This document shows positions 54,920-63,811 of a stretch of 64,000 bases of DNA, piece after piece. Position 1 is the first letter of the stretch; each line of letters starts with the position of its first letter. Made by a program: the position numbers and the translations under genes. The stretch is taken from NCBI RefSeq assembly GCF_900114355.1, contig NZ_FOSS01000002.1, positions 511,491 through 575,490 of the forward strand. The letters are read 5' to 3'. The notes beneath the pieces were generated by a model. That model did not search any database and was not told the DNA's origin. It saw nothing but the letters and a program-made list of their open reading frames with translations. Source of the DNA: Lysobacter sp. cf310. Lineage in GTDB: Bacteria; Pseudomonadota; Gammaproteobacteria; Xanthomonadales; Xanthomonadaceae.

Positions 54920-55554
54920 GACTGCGCCTCGATCAATAGCCGCAAGCGCGCCACCGCCTGCGCGGCGACCGCGTCGGCGGGCTGGCTGGCGTCGATCACA
55001 TGGAAGCGATGCGCCTGCGCCTGCGCGCGCGCGCGGTAGCCGGCGCGCACGCGTTCGAAGAAGTCCTCGCGCTCGGCTTCGATGCGATCGGCCGCGCCGC
55101 GGCCGCGCGCGCGCTGCAGGCCGATCGCGACCGGCACGTCCAGCAGCAGCGTCAGCGCGGGCTCGATCCCGACCACGCGGCGCTCGAGCTCGGCAATGAA
55201 GGCCGGATCCAGGCCGCGGCCCTCGCCCTGGTAGGCGTAGCTGGCGTCGGTGAAACGGTCGCTGATCACCCAGGCGCCGCGGCGCAGCGCCGGCAACAGG
55301 GTTTCGCGCACGTGCTGGGCGCGGCCGGCGAACACCAGCAGCAGTTCGGCTTCCGGCGTCGCGGGTTCGTGATGGGGGTCCAGCAGCAGGCCGCGGATCT
55401 GTTCGGCCAGCGGCGTGCCGCCGGGCTCGCGCGTGCACACCACTTCGACGCCGGTGGCTTCCAGCGCGTCGCGCAGCGCGGCCAGCACGGTGGATTTGCC
55501 CGCGCCTTCGCCGCCTTCCAGGGTGATCAGGCGCGGCTGGACCTGCAGGCTCAT
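54916..55554 (-). CDS. tmk: Thymidylate kinase
   Basis: This 212-residue kinase has the P-loop LEGGEGAGKST, the DR-motif VISDRFTDASYAYQGEGRGL and the LID region ARGRGAADRIEAE. It phosphorylates dTMP to dTDP. Both ends overlap neighbours by 4 bases, mltG upstream (ATGA) and holB downstream (GTGA). Confidence 0.96.
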   Translation of the reverse strand: MSLQVQPRLITLEGGEGAGKSTVLAALRDALEATGVEVVCTREPGGTPLAEQIRGLLLDPHHEPATPEAELLLVFAGRAQHVRETLLPALRRGAWVISDRFTDASYAYQGEGRGLDPAFIAELERRVVGIEPALTLLLDVPVAIGLQRARGRGAADRIEAEREDFFERVRAGYRARAQAQAHRFHVIDASQPADAVAAQAVARLRLLIEAQS

Positions 55555-56690
55555 CGGCCGCGGCTCTGCGTCGGCGCCGCGGGCGTCGGCGTGCCTTCGG
55601 CTTCCTGCGCTTCCTCCAGCACCGCCTTGCCCTCCTCGGGCTGGCCGCCGCGACGCTGCGCGCGGTAGCGCTGCAGGTACAGGCGCACATTGGCCTGGTG
55701 CTGGGCGTAAGTGGCCGCGAACAGGCTGCTGCCGCTGCCGTCGCCGGAGGCGACGAAGAACAGCGCGTCGCCGGGCGCCGGATTGGCGACCGCCTTGAGC
55801 GCGCCCGCGCCTGGCATCGCGATCGGTGTCGGCGGCAGACCGGTGCGGGTGTAGGTGTTGTAGGGCGTGTCGGTCTGCAGGTCGCGCTTGCGGATGTTGC
55901 CGTCGTAGCCCGCGCCCAGGCCGTAGATCACGGTCGGGTCGGTTTCCAGCTTCATGCCCAGCTTGAGCCGGCGCTCGAACAGGCCGGCGATCTGCGGGCG
56001 CTCGGAGGCGATGCCGGTTTCCTTCTCGACGATCGAGGCCAGGATCAGCATTTCCTCGCGGCTCTTGAGCACGCTGTTTTTGTCGCGGCCTTCCCAGGCC
56101 GCGTTCAAGGCCTTGTCCATCGCGTCGCAGGCGCGCTTGAGCACGTCCAGGTCGCTGTCGCCGCCGGTGTAGAGGTAGGTCTCGGGCAGGAAGCGGCCTT
56201 CCGGATGCTGGCCCGGCCGGCCCAGCGCCTTCATCAGCGCGGCATCGTCGAGCTTGGCGGCTTCCTGTTTCAGGCCCTGGGTGCGCGCCAGGGCCGCGCG
56301 CAGGTCGCGCAGGTTCCAGCCTTCGATCACGGTGAAGCGGTGACTGAGCACGCGGCCGTCGCGCATCGCCTCGAGCAATTCGCGCGGCGAGGTGCCGGGC
56401 TCCAGCGCGTACTCGCCGACCTGCAGGCGGCCGGCGGCGCCGAGTTGCTTGGCCAGCGCGCGCCATTCCAGCGCGTCGCCGCCGCTCACGCCGGCCTCGC
56501 GCAGCTTGCGCAGCACCACCGGCAGCGAGTCGCCGCGTTCGACGATCAGGCTTTGCCCGGCCTGCAGGCCGGACAGCGGAGCGTCGGCGAAGCGCGTGTA
56601 GCGCTGATACAGCCAGCCGCCCGCGATCGCGGCGGCCAGCACCAGCAGCAGGAAGAAACCGCCGACACGGCGCTTGGTTTTACGACTCAC
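55551..56690 (-). CDS. mltG: Endolytic transglycosylase MltG
   Basis: This 379-residue protein has one N-terminal membrane segment (GGFFLLLVLAAAIAGGWLYQ), a LysM-like part and the YceG catalytic domain with the catalytic glutamate in LASIVEKETG and the block DTPYNTYTRTGLPPTPIAMP. The usual NPG after PIA reads MPG here. It cuts nascent glycan strands at the inner membrane and sets their length. It starts with GTG at 56690 within a GTGA overlap with pabC. The C-terminal 35 residues are charged and non-conserved. Confidence 0.93.
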   Translation of the reverse strand: MSRKTKRRVGGFFLLLVLAAAIAGGWLYQRYTRFADAPLSGLQAGQSLIVERGDSLPVVLRKLREAGVSGGDALEWRALAKQLGAAGRLQVGEYALEPGTSPRELLEAMRDGRVLSHRFTVIEGWNLRDLRAALARTQGLKQEAAKLDDAALMKALGRPGQHPEGRFLPETYLYTGGDSDLDVLKRACDAMDKALNAAWEGRDKNSVLKSREEMLILASIVEKETGIASERPQIAGLFERRLKLGMKLETDPTVIYGLGAGYDGNIRKRDLQTDTPYNTYTRTGLPPTPIAMPGAGALKAVANPAPGDALFFVASGDGSGSSLFAATYAQHQANVRLYLQRYRAQRRGGQPEEGKAVLEEAQEAEGTPTPAAPTQSRGR

Positions 56691-57529
56691 GACACCTCCG
56701 AGCCCGGCGGGGCTGCAGATTCGAATGCGGGATGCGACTCGGCCAGGCGACGCTGCAGGCCGGCCACCGCGGGATGCGAGGGCCAGACGCGCTCGCCCAG
56801 CCGGGCGACCGGCAGGATACCGCGCACGGCATTGCACAGGAAAACCGCGTCCGCGCTTTCCAGCGCGTCTTGCGACAGGGTCGCGGTTTCGGCGGCGGCC
56901 TCGCCCAGGATCGCCAGCAACTGCTCGCGGCAGACCCCGGCGACGCCGCAGCGGTCCACGCGGGGCGTCCACCAGCGGCCCTCGCGCAGCGCGAACAGGT
57001 TGGCCGCGGTCGCGCACACCACCGCGCCCTCGCCGTCGCGCATCAGGCCTTCGTGGACCTCGGCGGCGTCCCATTCGGCGCGCGCCAGGACCTGCTCCAG
57101 GCGATTGCAGTGCTTGAGCCCGGCCAGCGCCGACGGCGTCGCCAGGCGGGTCTCGCACCAACGCAGGCGCAGGCCTTCGGCCGGCGTCGGCGGCGGCAGC
57201 GGATGGGTGGACAGCAGCCAGGTCGGCACGGCTTCGGCCGGCGGCGCATAGCCGCGTCCGCCCTGCCCCCGGCTCACGATCAGTTTCAGCACCGCGTCGG
57301 TGCCGTCGAGCAGGCGCTCGGCTTCGGCGCGCACGAGTTCGGGACGCGGCAGCGACAGGCGCAGGCGCGTCGCGCCGCGGCTCAGGCGCCGCCAATGCGC
57401 CTCCCACCACGGCAGTGTGCCGCGATGCGCGCGCAGGGTTTCGAACAGGCCGTCGCCATAGGCGTAGCCGCGGTCCAGCAAGGGCAGCGCCTGCGCGGCT
57501 CGCTCGCCGACGTAGACGCGCGCGTTCAT
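56687..57529 (-). CDS. pabC: Aminodeoxychorismate lyase
   Basis: This 280-residue PLP fold-type IV enzyme starts MNARVYVGERAAQALPLLDR and continues with GYAYGDGLFETLR. It has the PLP lysine in LAGLKHCNRLEQVLA and the phosphate-binding TAANLFALREGRW. It releases pyruvate from aminodeoxychorismate to give p-aminobenzoate for folate. It overlaps pabB and mltG by 4 bases each. Confidence 0.93.
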   Translation of the reverse strand: MNARVYVGERAAQALPLLDRGYAYGDGLFETLRAHRGTLPWWEAHWRRLSRGATRLRLSLPRPELVRAEAERLLDGTDAVLKLIVSRGQGGRGYAPPAEAVPTWLLSTHPLPPPTPAEGLRLRWCETRLATPSALAGLKHCNRLEQVLARAEWDAAEVHEGLMRDGEGAVVCATAANLFALREGRWWTPRVDRCGVAGVCREQLLAILGEAAAETATLSQDALESADAVFLCNAVRGILPVARLGERVWPSHPAVAGLQRRLAESHPAFESAAPPGSEVS

Positions 57530-58881
57530 CCGGCCACGCCCAGCGCGCGCAGCATGCCGCGCGCCTTGGCGCGGGTTTCGTCCAGCTCGCGCTGCGGATC
57601 GGAGTCGGCGACGATGCCGGCGCCGGTGCGGAAACGCAGTTCCTGGCCTTCCAGCTCGGCGCTGCGGATCAGGATGTTGAGGTCGAGGTCGCCGTCGCGG
57701 TTGAGCCAGCCCATCGCGCCGGTGTAGACGCCGCGACCGCCGCCTTCGAGCTCGGCGATGATCTGCATGCAGCGCACCTTGGGACAGCCGGTGATGGTGC
57801 CGCCCGGGAACACTGCGCGGATGGTCTCGCCCGGGCTCGCGTCCGCGCGCAGGCGGCCGCGCACGTTGCTGACGATGTGGTGGACGTGGGCGTAGCTCTC
57901 CACCGTCATCAGCTCGTCGACTTCGACGCTGCCTGGCGTGCACACCCGGCCCAGGTCGTTGCGCTCCAGATCGATCAGCATCACGTGCTCGGCGCGTTCC
58001 TTGGGATGCCCGACCAGCTCGCGGATGCGCGCCAGATCGTCGTCGCCGGCCACGCGCGGGCGGGTGCCGGCGATCGGCCGCGTCTCGACCACGTCGCCGC
58101 GCACCGACACCAGGCGCTCGGGCGAGGCGCTGACCACGGCCCAGTCGGGGCCGGCGAACAGGCCGGCGAACGGCGCCGGGTTGTGCTGGCGCAGGCGCTG
58201 GAACAGGGCCGCGGGCGCCAGCGGCGCGTCGAAGCGCGCGCGCCAGCCGCGCGAGAGATTGACCTGGAACACGTCGCCGGCGAGCAGGTAGTCGAGCACG
58301 CGCGCGACGCCGTCGGTGTAGCGCTGCGGCGCGTCTTCTTCGATCGCCTGCGGCGGCTGCCATTCGGGCAGCGGCGCCAGCGCGACCGCGCGCGCTATGT
58401 CGGCGACGATCGCGTCGAGCATGTCCGCGTGGTCGGTCTCGGCCAGCACGATGCAGTCGCCGCTGGCGCGGTCGCGCAGCAGCGCGGCCGGGCAGCGCAG
58501 GGCCAAGGCCACCGGCAGGCCGCCCGGCGCCGCCGGCAGGCGCAGCACCGGCTCGACCTGGGCCGCGAGTTCGTAGCCGAACAGCAGCGCCCAGCCGCCG
58601 CGGAACGGCCAGCGCGGCTCGTCGCGCGCGACCCGTTGGGCGCGCCAGTCGGCGTCGAGCGCGGACAGGAAATCGCCGGCGCGCGTGTGCCCGTTCTGGT
58701 CGCGCACGGTACCGTCGGGGTCCAGTTGCAGCGACGCGCCGTTAGCGGCCAGCAGCAAGTCCCAGCGGCCCTGGGCAGTGCCGTCGGCGCTGGATTCCAG
58801 CAGCATGGGGTAGCGCTGCGGCGCCAGGCGCTGCAGCGACAACAGATCGACGGTGGCGGGCAGCGCGCGGGTCAGCAGCAT
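57526..58881 (-). CDS. pabB: Aminodeoxychorismate synthase component I
   Basis: This 451-residue chorismate-binding enzyme has the motifs GDVFQVNLSRGW, SASPERLVSVRGDVVETRPI, HVMLIDLERNDLGRVC, VHHIVSNVRGRLR and FPGGTITGCPKVRCMQIIAE. It aminates chorismate with ammonia from PabA. At the position where E. coli PabB has the nucleophilic lysine (PIKGT), this protein reads PIAGT as in anthranilate synthases. Context (pabC overlap) and overall length support pabB, but the motif leaves some doubt. Confidence 0.88.
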   Translation of the reverse strand: MLLTRALPATVDLLSLQRLAPQRYPMLLESSADGTAQGRWDLLLAANGASLQLDPDGTVRDQNGHTRAGDFLSALDADWRAQRVARDEPRWPFRGGWALLFGYELAAQVEPVLRLPAAPGGLPVALALRCPAALLRDRASGDCIVLAETDHADMLDAIVADIARAVALAPLPEWQPPQAIEEDAPQRYTDGVARVLDYLLAGDVFQVNLSRGWRARFDAPLAPAALFQRLRQHNPAPFAGLFAGPDWAVVSASPERLVSVRGDVVETRPIAGTRPRVAGDDDLARIRELVGHPKERAEHVMLIDLERNDLGRVCTPGSVEVDELMTVESYAHVHHIVSNVRGRLRADASPGETIRAVFPGGTITGCPKVRCMQIIAELEGGGRGVYTGAMGWLNRDGDLDLNILIRSAELEGQELRFRTGAGIVADSDPQRELDETRAKARGMLRALGVAG

Positions 58882-59065
58882 GATGGTCGAACCTTATACC
58901 GGCGCGTCGTGGACCGGCGAGCGCAACGCGCAAGCGCAGCGGCCGCGATCGGCCGCGCAGTCGCGGGCCTGTCGCGGCCCGCGCGGGAACATCCGGCGTG
59001 CGCGGCGAGCGGACCGGTGCCGAGGCGACCGGTCCGGGCCGCAACGCCTGCCGTCGGCGCGCGGA

Positions 59066-60304
59066 TCAGATCCGCTTGAACACCAGGGTGCCGTTGGTGC
59101 CGCCGAAGCCGAAGCCGTTGGAGACGGTGACGTCGACCTTCTTCTCGCGCGCCACGTTGGGCACGTAGTCCAGGTCGCAACCCTCGCCCGGCTGGTCCAG
59201 GTTGATGGTCGGCGGGATGATGCCGTGGTGCAGCGCCAGCACCGAGTAGATCGCCTCGGCGCCGCCGGCTGCGCCCAGCAGGTGGCCGGTCATCGACTTG
59301 GTCGAGCTGACCATGGTCTTGTAGGCGTGGTCGCCGAGCGCGCGCTTGATCGCCAGGGTTTCGGCCAGATCGCCCAGCGGGGTCGAGGTGCCGTGGGCGT
59401 TGAGGTAGGCCACGTCCTCGGGATTGATCTTGGCGTCCTTGAACGCGGCCGCCATGCAGCGCGCCGGACCTTCGCCGTTCTCGCTGGGCGCAGTCATATG
59501 GAAGGCGTCGGAACTGGCGCCGAAACCGGCCAGCTCGCAGTAGATGCGCGCACCGCGCGCCTTGGCGCGCTCGTACTCCTCCAGCACCAGGATGCCGGCG
59601 CCGTCGCCGAGCACGAAACCGTCGCGGTCCTGGTCCCAGGGGCGCGAAGCGCGGGTGGGATCGTCGTTGCGCGTGGACATCGCCTTCATCGAGCAGAAAC
59701 CGCCGACCGAGGTCTGCGAGGCGCCGCGCTCGGCGCCGCCCGCGATCATCACGTCGGCATCGCCGTACTGGATCATGCGCATCGCCATGCCGATGGAATG
59801 GTTGGAGGTGGCGCAGGCCGAGACGGCGGAGAAATTGGGGCCCTTGATGCCGGTCAGCAGCGAGACCTGGCCGGGCAGCATGTTGATGATGGTGCTGGGC
59901 ACGTAGAACGGCGAGATCTTGCGCGGGCCGCCCTCGTGGTACTTGATGGTCTGCTCCTCGATGCCGAGCAGGCCGCCGATGCCCGAGCCGATCAGCGCGC
60001 CGATGCGCTCGGCGTTGGACTCGTCCACGACTAGGCCCGCGTCCTCCATCGCCATCATCGAAGCGGCCACGCCGTAATGGATGAACTCGTCCATCTTCTT
60101 GGCGTCCTTCGGACCGACCCACTTGCCGATGTCGAAGCCACGGACTTCGCCGGCGATGCGGGTGGTGAAGTTGGACGCGTCGAACCAGGTGATCGGACCG
60201 ATGCCGGAGCGGCCGTTGACGATGCCGTCCCAGTTGCTGGCCAGATCGTTGCCGAGCGGGGAAACGATGCCGAGGCCGGTGATCACTACGCGACGGTTGG
60301 ACAT
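59066..60304 (-). CDS. fabF: Beta-ketoacyl-ACP synthase II
   Basis: This 412-residue condensing enzyme has the Cys-His-His active site in SACATSNHSIG, NAHGTSTPLGD and STKSMTGHLLGAAGG. The ATG at 60304, preceded by GGAGTG, directly precedes the conserved RRVVITGLGIVSPLG. It elongates acyl-ACP in fatty-acid synthesis. It lies downstream of acpP, with an intrinsic terminator between them. Confidence 0.96.
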   Translation of the reverse strand: MSNRRVVITGLGIVSPLGNDLASNWDGIVNGRSGIGPITWFDASNFTTRIAGEVRGFDIGKWVGPKDAKKMDEFIHYGVAASMMAMEDAGLVVDESNAERIGALIGSGIGGLLGIEEQTIKYHEGGPRKISPFYVPSTIINMLPGQVSLLTGIKGPNFSAVSACATSNHSIGMAMRMIQYGDADVMIAGGAERGASQTSVGGFCSMKAMSTRNDDPTRASRPWDQDRDGFVLGDGAGILVLEEYERAKARGARIYCELAGFGASSDAFHMTAPSENGEGPARCMAAAFKDAKINPEDVAYLNAHGTSTPLGDLAETLAIKRALGDHAYKTMVSSTKSMTGHLLGAAGGAEAIYSVLALHHGIIPPTINLDQPGEGCDLDYVPNVAREKKVDVTVSNGFGFGGTNGTLVFKRI

Positions 60305-60373
60305 GGAGCACTCCGTACTGTTGACGCGATTGTTGACGCGGGTTGCTGACGCTACGCCGGCGTATCCACCGGC

Positions 60374-60404
60374 CCTAAAAACGCGGGGCCGCAATGCGGC
60401 CCCG
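60374..60404 (-). terminator. Intrinsic terminator between acpP and fabF
   Basis: A 9-base stem (CGGGGCCGC/GCGGCCCCG) with a 3-base loop is followed on the minus strand by CGTTTTTAGG. It would end many acpP transcripts before fabF. Confidence 0.88.
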
Positions 60405-60466
60405 GTATGGTTTTGCCGGCGACGCCGGCGGTCCGCTCGCGCTGGCCGCCGCGCCGCCCGCGTCGA

Positions 60467-60706
60467 TTACGACTTGACGTGCGCCTTGACGTAATCGATC
60501 GCCTGCTGCACCGAGGTGATCTTCTCGGCCTCTTCGTCCGGGATCTCGCACTCGAATTCTTCTTCGAGCGCCATCACCAGCTCGACGGTGTCGAGCGAAT
60601 CAGCGCCGAGGTCGTCGACGAACGAAGCGTTGTTGGTGACTTCTTCTTCCTTAACGCCAAGCTGTTCGACCACGATCTTCTTGACGCGTTCTTCGATGCT
60701 GCTCAT
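60467..60706 (-). CDS. acpP: Acyl carrier protein
   Basis: This 79-residue acidic protein has the phosphopantetheine-attachment serine in [15 protein letters not shown]. It starts [18 protein letters not shown] at the ATG at 60706; an in-frame upstream start would add non-conserved residues. It carries the growing acyl chain. It is 117 bases downstream of fabG. Confidence 0.98.
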   Translation of the reverse strand: MSSIEERVKKIVVEQLGVKEEEVTNNASFVDDLGADSLDTVELVMALEEEFECEIPDEEAEKITSVQQAIDYVKAHVKS

Positions 60707-60823
60707 GAGTTTGTGCTCCTCCCGTGAGGGGTTTTCGATGGAATAGTCTAATGGAATCGAGGGCGTTCGCGAGCATGCGCGAAACCCCTTTTGGTTCAAT
60801 CGTTTACGCTTCGCAACGACGGC

Positions 60824-61570
60824 TCATGGCATGTACATGCCGCCGTTGACGTGCAGGGTCTCGCCGGTGATGTAGGCCGCCGAGGGGCCGGCCAGGAACG
60901 CCACCGCGCGGGCGATGTCGGCCGGTTCGCCGAAACGGCCCAGCGCGATCTGGCCGAGCATCGCGTTTTTCGCGTCCTCGGGCAGCGAGCGGGTCATGTC
61001 GGTGTCGATGAAGCCGGGGGCGACCACGTTGACGGTGATGCCGCGGCTGCCGATCTCGCGCGCCATCGATTTGCTGAAGGCGATGATGCCGGCCTTGGCC
61101 GCGGCGTAGTTGGCCTGGCCGGCGTTGCCGGTCACGCCGATCACCGAGGCGATATTGATGATGCGGCCCTTGCGCGCCTTCATCATCGCGCGCATCACCG
61201 CCTTGCTGGTGCGGAACACGCTGGTCAGGTTGGTGTCGAGGATGGCCTGCCAGTCCTCGTCCTTCATGCGCATCAGCAGGTTGTCGCGGGTGATGCCGGC
61301 GTTGTTGACCAGGATCGAGATCGCGCCGATGTCCTTGCCGATCGCCTCGATCAGCGCCTCGATCGAAGCCGGATCGGCCACGTCCAGGGTGCGGCCGTGG
61401 CCGCCGTGCGCGGCCAGGCGCTCGCCGATCGCGGCGGCGCCGGCGTCGCTGGTGGCGGTGCCGATCACGGTCGCGCCCTGCGCGGCCAGTTCGTCGGCGA
61501 TCGCCGCGCCGATGCCGCGGCTGGCGCCGGTGACCAGGGCGATTTCGCCCGCGAGGGGTCCAGTGCTCAT
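60824..61570 (-). CDS. fabG: 3-oxoacyl-ACP reductase
   Basis: This 248-residue short-chain dehydrogenase has the cofactor motif [24 protein letters not shown], the catalytic Ser in [15 protein letters not shown] and the Tyr-x-x-x-Lys in NYAAAKAG. It reduces 3-oxoacyl-ACP with NADPH. It sits in the fabH-fabD-fabG-acpP-fabF cluster. Confidence 0.96.
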   Translation of the reverse strand: MSTGPLAGEIALVTGASRGIGAAIADELAAQGATVIGTATSDAGAAAIGERLAAHGGHGRTLDVADPASIEALIEAIGKDIGAISILVNNAGITRDNLLMRMKDEDWQAILDTNLTSVFRTSKAVMRAMMKARKGRIINIASVIGVTGNAGQANYAAAKAGIIAFSKSMAREIGSRGITVNVVAPGFIDTDMTRSLPEDAKNAMLGQIALGRFGEPADIARAVAFLAGPSAAYITGETLHVNGGMYMP

Positions 61571-61678
61571 GTAATGCTCCGTTTCTTTCTATTCGGTGCG
61601 GCGACGGTTCGGTGCGGCGTCGGCGCGATCATCGCCCGAAACGGGCGGAGCGCGCAGCCGGCCCGACCAGGATAGGGT

Positions 61679-62626
61679 TCAGGCCTGCGACCAGTCCGCC
61701 AAGGCGGCCTCGAAATCGCCGACCGTGCCCAGCGGACGGGCGTCCAGCGCCTTGTCGATGCGCTTGACCAGGCCGCTGAGGACCTTGCCGGGGCCGCATT
61801 CGGCCACCCGCGTCGCGCCGCGCGCGGCCAGGGCCTGCACGCAGCCGGTCCACTGCACCGGCAGATAGAGCTGGCGCACCAGCGCGTCGCGGATCGCGTC
61901 GACGTCGGCATGCGCCTGGGCGTCGACGTTCTGCACCACCGGCAGCGCCGGCAGGCGCCAGCTCAGGCCGGCCATGGCCTCGCCCAGGCGATTGGCGGCG
62001 TCGCGCATCAGCGGGGTGTGCGAGGGCACGCTCACGGCCAGCTTGACCGCCTTGCGCACGCCGCGTTCGGCCAGCAGGGTCAGCGCGGCGTCGACCGCGG
62101 CGGCGTGGCCGCCGATCACGATCTGGCCGGGGGAGTTGTAGTTCGCCGGCACCACCACTTCCTTGCCGGACACCGCGGCGCAGACTTCCTGCACCAGCGC
62201 GTCCTCGGCGCCGAGCACGGCGGCCATGGCGCCGGTGCCCGCGGGCGCGGCGTCCTGCATGAACTGGCCGCGCAGGCGCACCAGATGGGCAGCGTCCTTC
62301 AGCGACAGCGCGCCGGCGGCGACCAGCGCGGTGTATTCGCCCAGGCTGTGGCCGGACAGCAGCGCGGGCTGCGCGCCGCCCTGGGCCTGCCACAGGCGCC
62401 ACACTGCCACGCCCGCGGCGAGCAGCGCCGGCTGGGTGTATTCGGTGCGATTGAGCATTTCTTCCGGGCCGCCCTGGCTCAGCGCCCACAGGTCGGTCGC
62501 GGCGCCGTCGCTGGCCTCGGCGAAGGTTTCGCGGATCAGCGGATGCAGCTCGGACAGCTCGGCGAGCATGCCCAGCGATTGCGAGCCCTGTCCGGGAAAC
62601 ACCAAGGCGAGGGAGTCGTGGCTCAT
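61679..62626 (-). CDS. fabD: Malonyl-CoA-ACP transacylase
   Basis: This 315-residue enzyme begins LALVFPGQGSQSLGMLAEL. It has the catalytic serine in LLSGHSLGEYTALVAAGALS and the His in VSVPSHTPLM. It moves malonyl groups from CoA to ACP. 108 bases separate it from fabG. Confidence 0.96.
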   Translation of the reverse strand: MSHDSLALVFPGQGSQSLGMLAELSELHPLIRETFAEASDGAATDLWALSQGGPEEMLNRTEYTQPALLAAGVAVWRLWQAQGGAQPALLSGHSLGEYTALVAAGALSLKDAAHLVRLRGQFMQDAAPAGTGAMAAVLGAEDALVQEVCAAVSGKEVVVPANYNSPGQIVIGGHAAAVDAALTLLAERGVRKAVKLAVSVPSHTPLMRDAANRLGEAMAGLSWRLPALPVVQNVDAQAHADVDAIRDALVRQLYLPVQWTGCVQALAARGATRVAECGPGKVLSGLVKRIDKALDARPLGTVGDFEAALADWSQA

Positions 62627-62756
62627 CGAGTCGTGGCGCGAACGCCGGTCCAGTTCGAGTAAGGACCGGCATGATACGAGGCAAACCGCGTCATCGTCTG
62701 TACCCGCGCGTATCGTGACGCATTGCGACAGTTTCCAAAGACGCGAATTCGGGCGC

Positions 62757-62787
62757 GAAAACGAACGCGCCCGGCAAGCCGGGCGCG
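62757..62787 (-). terminator. Intrinsic terminator between fabH and fabD
   Basis: A perfect 10-base stem (CGCGCCCGGC/GCCGGGCGCG) with an AA loop is followed on the minus strand by TTCGTTTTCGC. It lies about 30 bases after the fabH stop codon. Confidence 0.8.
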
Positions 62788-62815
62788 TCGGATGAAGCGG
62801 CGAAAACCGAGGCTA

Positions 62816-63811
62816 TCAGTAGCGCAGCAGCGCCGAGCCCCAGGTGAAACCGCCGCCGAAGGCCTCCAGCAGCACCAGTTGGCCGCGCTGCACGCGGCCG
62901 TCGCGCACCGCTTCGTCCAGCGCCAGCGGCACCGAACCCGAGGAGGTGTTGCCGTGCTTGTCGACGGTGACCACCACACGCTCCATCGGCATGTCCAGGC
63001 GCTTGGCCGTGGCTTCGATGATGCGCAGGTTGGCCTGATGCGGAATCAGCCAGTCGATGTCGTGACGATCCAGGCCGTTGGCCTCCAGGGTCTCCTCGAC
63101 CACCGAATCCAGCGCCTTGACCGCGTGCTTGAAGACCTCGTTGCCGGTCATCATCACCTTCACGCCGGCGTTGTGCTCTTCCGGCTTGAAGCCGACCGAG
63201 ACGCCGACCGGGTTCCACAGCAACTCCTTCTTGCCGCCGTCGGCGTGCATGTGAGTGCTGAGGATGCCGGTTTCGCTGTCGGCCTTGAGCACGACCGCGC
63301 CGGCGCCGTCGCCGAACAGCACGCAGGTGCCGCGGTCGCTCCAGTCGATCATGCGGGTCAGGGTTTCCGAGCCCACCACCAGCACGGTCTTGGCCGCGCC
63401 GGATTGGATGAACTTGTCGGCCACCGTCAACGCATAGACGAAGCCCGAGCAGGCGGCGTTGACGTCGAACGCGGGGCAGCCGTTGGCGCCCAGGCGGTGC
63501 TGCAGCAGGCAGGCGGTGGACGGGAAAATCAGGTCGGGCGTGGTCGTGCCGAGCACGATCAGGTCCAGGTCCTGCGCGGCGACGCCGGCGGCTTCGAGCG
63601 CGCGCACCGAAGCGTGATAGGCCAGATCGCAGGTGGTTTCGCCTTCGGCGGCGATGTGGCGCTCGCGGATGCCGGTACGGGCCGCGATCCACTCGTCGCT
63701 GGTGTCGACCATCTTGGCGAGGTCGTCGTTGGTCAGGATCTTTTCCGGCAGATAGCTGCCGGTGCCCGCGACACGCGAATAGATCCGGTCTTGCTTGCGC
63801 TGCTCAGTCAT
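62816..63811 (-). CDS. fabH: Beta-ketoacyl-ACP synthase III
   Basis: This 331-residue initiating condensing enzyme has [18 protein letters not shown], the active-site Cys in [18 protein letters not shown], the His in [11 protein letters not shown] and the Asn in [14 protein letters not shown]. It condenses acetyl-CoA with malonyl-ACP. The ATG at 63811 is chosen over two GTG codons just upstream. plsX and rpmF, expected upstream in this gene order, are not in the remaining 189 bases. Confidence 0.96.
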   Translation of the reverse strand: MTEQRKQDRIYSRVAGTGSYLPEKILTNDDLAKMVDTSDEWIAARTGIRERHIAAEGETTCDLAYHASVRALEAAGVAAQDLDLIVLGTTTPDLIFPSTACLLQHRLGANGCPAFDVNAACSGFVYALTVADKFIQSGAAKTVLVVGSETLTRMIDWSDRGTCVLFGDGAGAVVLKADSETGILSTHMHADGGKKELLWNPVGVSVGFKPEEHNAGVKVMMTGNEVFKHAVKALDSVVEETLEANGLDRHDIDWLIPHQANLRIIEATAKRLDMPMERVVVTVDKHGNTSSGSVPLALDEAVRDGRVQRGQLVLLEAFGGGFTWGSALLRY

